A stretch of 21,766 bases of DNA, taken from contig JAEUQE010000148.1 of the NCBI GenBank assembly GCA_016789785.1, positions 1-21,766 of the forward strand, given 5' to 3'. The notes under the pieces were generated by a model. That model was not told the DNA's origin, did no database searches, and saw only the letters and a list, made by a program, of their open reading frames with translations. The position numbers were made by a program, and so were the translations under genes. Positions 20,381-21,766 of the stretch are shown piece by piece (the stretch's first letter is position 1; every line of letters begins with the position of its first letter). This stretch comes from Bryobacterales bacterium. Its GTDB lineage: Bacteria; Acidobacteriota; Terriglobia; Bryobacterales; Bryobacteraceae.

Positions 20381-21594
20381 TCCCGCTCCCGCACAAAGAA
20401 CTGCTGCTTGCTGGTTCCGCGAGGCACCGCGACATCAAAGAAGCCGACCATCATCTCGGAGTCACTCTGCTCGCCGTAGGTTACGTCGGCTGAAGGGTCT
20501 GGGTTGCGCGGATTGTTGGCCGAGTTGTCATACCAGGCCGTGCACATCAATCGAGTGCCCTTCTTGAGAGGCAGCGGTTCGCCGAGACGGTAGTTCAGTT
20601 GCCAGTGAAAGTCATACGGCGAAACGCGAAGCAGCGTGTCGATCTGTCCGCCGTCCCGCACCATCGCATACTCGAACGCCGCGCCGCGCTTGTGCATGTG
20701 CGGGAAGAAGGAAAGCAGCAGGCTGTCGTTGGGCATAGTGCCATAGGCGGAGACGCGGTGTGAGCGCTCATAGGCGGGGATCCGGAAGTTGGTTGTCGCG
20801 ATTTGAAGCGTCAGCACTTCCTTTGACGGCGGCTCTGTTGCCCACTGGATGCGGATAGCCGTGCGGTCGGTGTGGGCCCTTCCATCGGGCGTGTAGTGGA
20901 TCTGGAGCACGATGCCGGAACCGGCGGGAATGCGCTTCGCCATGCCGGGAGGGAACGTCGATGGCGGCTGTCCCGGCGCATAGACGGCAAGAATGTCCGC
21001 CGTGGTGACGCCCGGCCTTGCGAACGGCATCCCTGTTGGAGCATCACGCATCCAGCCGCTTTCGGGTTCGCGGATATACGCGACCACGTGGTGAACCACG
21101 GATCGCACTCCTGGGCGAATCTCGATTGCACGTGCCCAGCGCTCACGGTCGATCTTCTGTGGCAGGATCACGAACTGATATGGCAGTTCTCCCGACGCCG
21201 GGACGCGCACTGGCTGTGGCATCACCCACTCGATGTCGTAGACAGTGTCCTGGTTCGGACTTGCCGGCATTGCGGATGTTCGCTCGCCTACGGGCGCTCC
21301 TGCGTTCACCCACGCGTCGATCTGCGCGATCTCGTGCTCGCTCAAACGGGGATCGTTGGCAAGCTTTGCCGATCCCGATTCCGCGAACCAGGGAGGCATG
21401 CGCCTTCGCAGGACCGCCTCGCGAATCGCTTTGGCCCAGGGGCGCACTTGCGCGTATGTCACCAGGGGCATTTTCCCGATCTCACCGGGGCGGTGGCAGG
21501 GCTGGCAATGCTTGCGCAGAATGGGTTCGACGCCGCCATGAAACGTCGCCGCCGCGGCCGGCAAGCAGACTATGAGACATAAGAGCGTTCGCAC
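20377..21594 (-). CDS. Exported cytochrome c / copper type II monooxygenase-like protein
   Basis: A 405-aa exported protein (signal MRTLLCLIVCLPAAAA). Residues about 18-105 form a cytochrome c module: CQPCH (30-34) for heme attachment and MPPW (66-69) as the likely methionine ligand. The rest resembles the two-domain copper type II ascorbate-dependent monooxygenase fold (PHM/DBM-like). All six expected copper ligands can be traced by eye: the His168-His169 pair (SVVHHVV), His233 (LQIHY), His299 and His301 (FPHMH), and Met382 (SEMMVG). Such heme-fused proteins are common in Bryobacterales-type genomes, but their substrates are unknown. The start is GTG 21594, with no alternative ATG before the signal peptide and only a weak GGAA Shine-Dalgarno. 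Confidence 0.82.
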   Translation of the reverse strand: MRTLLCLIVCLPAAAATFHGGVEPILRKHCQPCHRPGEIGKMPLVTYAQVRPWAKAIREAVLRRRMPPWFAESGSAKLANDPRLSEHEIAQIDAWVNAGAPVGERTSAMPASPNQDTVYDIEWVMPQPVRVPASGELPYQFVILPQKIDRERWARAIEIRPGVRSVVHHVVAYIREPESGWMRDAPTGMPFARPGVTTADILAVYAPGQPPSTFPPGMAKRIPAGSGIVLQIHYTPDGRAHTDRTAIRIQWATEPPSKEVLTLQIATTNFRIPAYERSHRVSAYGTMPNDSLLLSFFPHMHKRGAAFEYAMVRDGGQIDTLLRVSPYDFHWQLNYRLGEPLPLKKGTRLMCTAWYDNSANNPRNPDPSADVTYGEQSDSEMMVGFFDVAVPRGTSKQQFFVRERD

Positions 21595-21616
21595 GATTCC
21601 AATCTCGCACTTCTGT

Positions 21617-21622
21617 TAGTCT
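21617..21622 (+). promoter_or_regulatory. Possible -10 box (TAGTCT) of the Uma2 gene
   Basis: TAGTCT fits the TANNNT pattern and lies 6 nt before ATG 21629, where transcription would start at the start codon. No Shine-Dalgarno is present in the 34-base gap to the divergent gene. Weak, single-motif evidence. Confidence 0.25.
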
Positions 21623-21628
21623 GTGGGT

Positions 21629-21766
21629 ATGGTAGCCAAGACCATGGTGACACCGGAGGAGTATCTCTCGACGGCATTCGAGGGGACCGACCCCGAGTAT
21701 GTTGACGGGGAGGTGGTGGAGCGCGCGATGCCTGATCTCATCCATGGTGAGGTCCAGACGAAGCTT
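21629..21766 (+). CDS. Uma2 family protein (DUF820), N-terminal part, cut by window end
   Basis: The first 46 codons are present and open to the right edge: VTPEEYLSTAFEGTD, then PEYVDGEVVERAMPD and IHGEVQTKL. The E-Y-x-DGE-V-E phrase followed by a conserved His and a helix is the start of the Uma2 (DUF820) family, a PD-(D/E)XK-nuclease-like fold, often in many copies in cyanobacteria and acidobacteria. Its function is unsettled; a nuclease role is assumed from the fold. Divergent from the cytochrome/copper protein. Confidence 0.75.
   Translation, partial: MVAKTMVTPEEYLSTAFEGTDPEYVDGEVVERAMPDLIHGEVQTKL

Noticed and set aside
1..21766. tRNA, rRNA, CRISPR array, insertion sequence or attachment site
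   Set aside because: Looked for repeats, tRNA-like TTCGA-type arms in gaps, and transposase frames; none seen by eye.

Overview
The window is GC-rich, densely coded bacterial DNA. It looks like an acidobacterium of the Bryobacterales/Solibacter type. That is an inference from gene content: a PEP-CTERM surface protein, a membrane-anchored TolB-like/TPR protein with the KEYFVATEILGR-type N-terminal domain, a cytochrome c plus copper-monooxygenase-like protein, a Tat-exported BNR/sialidase-like protein, a Uma2-family gene and an NtrY/NtrX-type two-component pair. I see no rRNA, tRNA, CRISPR array, transposase or phage gene. No gap between genes exceeds about 170 bases.

Layout. 1-2493 (+): the 3' end of feoB, a PEP-CTERM protein, then thioredoxin reductase. 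The reductase is preceded by a perfect 13-bp inverted repeat and by two copies of an 8-bp palindrome. 2423-4414 (-): a TolB-like/TPR membrane protein that overlaps the 3' end of trxB. 4415-4568: a divergent control region with an 18-bp perfect palindrome. 4569-7608 (+): four tightly packed genes of unknown function, made of two paralogous cysteine-containing small proteins, a 294-aa helical protein with a hydrophobic patch, and a secreted 354-aa protein. This is the best candidate for an undescribed system.

7617-12435: metabolic genes. An SDR and a zinc-less MDR reductase form a minus-strand pair. A YhdH/AcuI-like reductase is divergent from the SDR with almost no space between starts. An argD-like aminotransferase followed by a second SDR forms another minus-strand pair. 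12513-14756 (+): an exported fusion of a D-aminoacylase-type amidohydrolase and a VanX-type D,D-dipeptidase, probably acting on D-amino-acid-containing peptides outside the cytoplasm. 14775-18603 (-): PilZ protein, NtrY-like sensor kinase and NtrX-like regulator. The regulator has an altered sigma-54 contact loop.

18734-20380 (+): an exported RidA-family protein and a sialidase-like protein. 20377-21594 (-): cytochrome c/copper monooxygenase-like protein. 21629 to the end (+): the start of a Uma2-family gene.

Functional themes are envelope and periplasmic peptide or glycan handling (fusion hydrolase, sialidase-like protein, PEP-CTERM protein), envelope signalling (NtrY/X, PilZ), and general redox and short-chain metabolism. 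All functions come from motif reading by eye; no database search was run.
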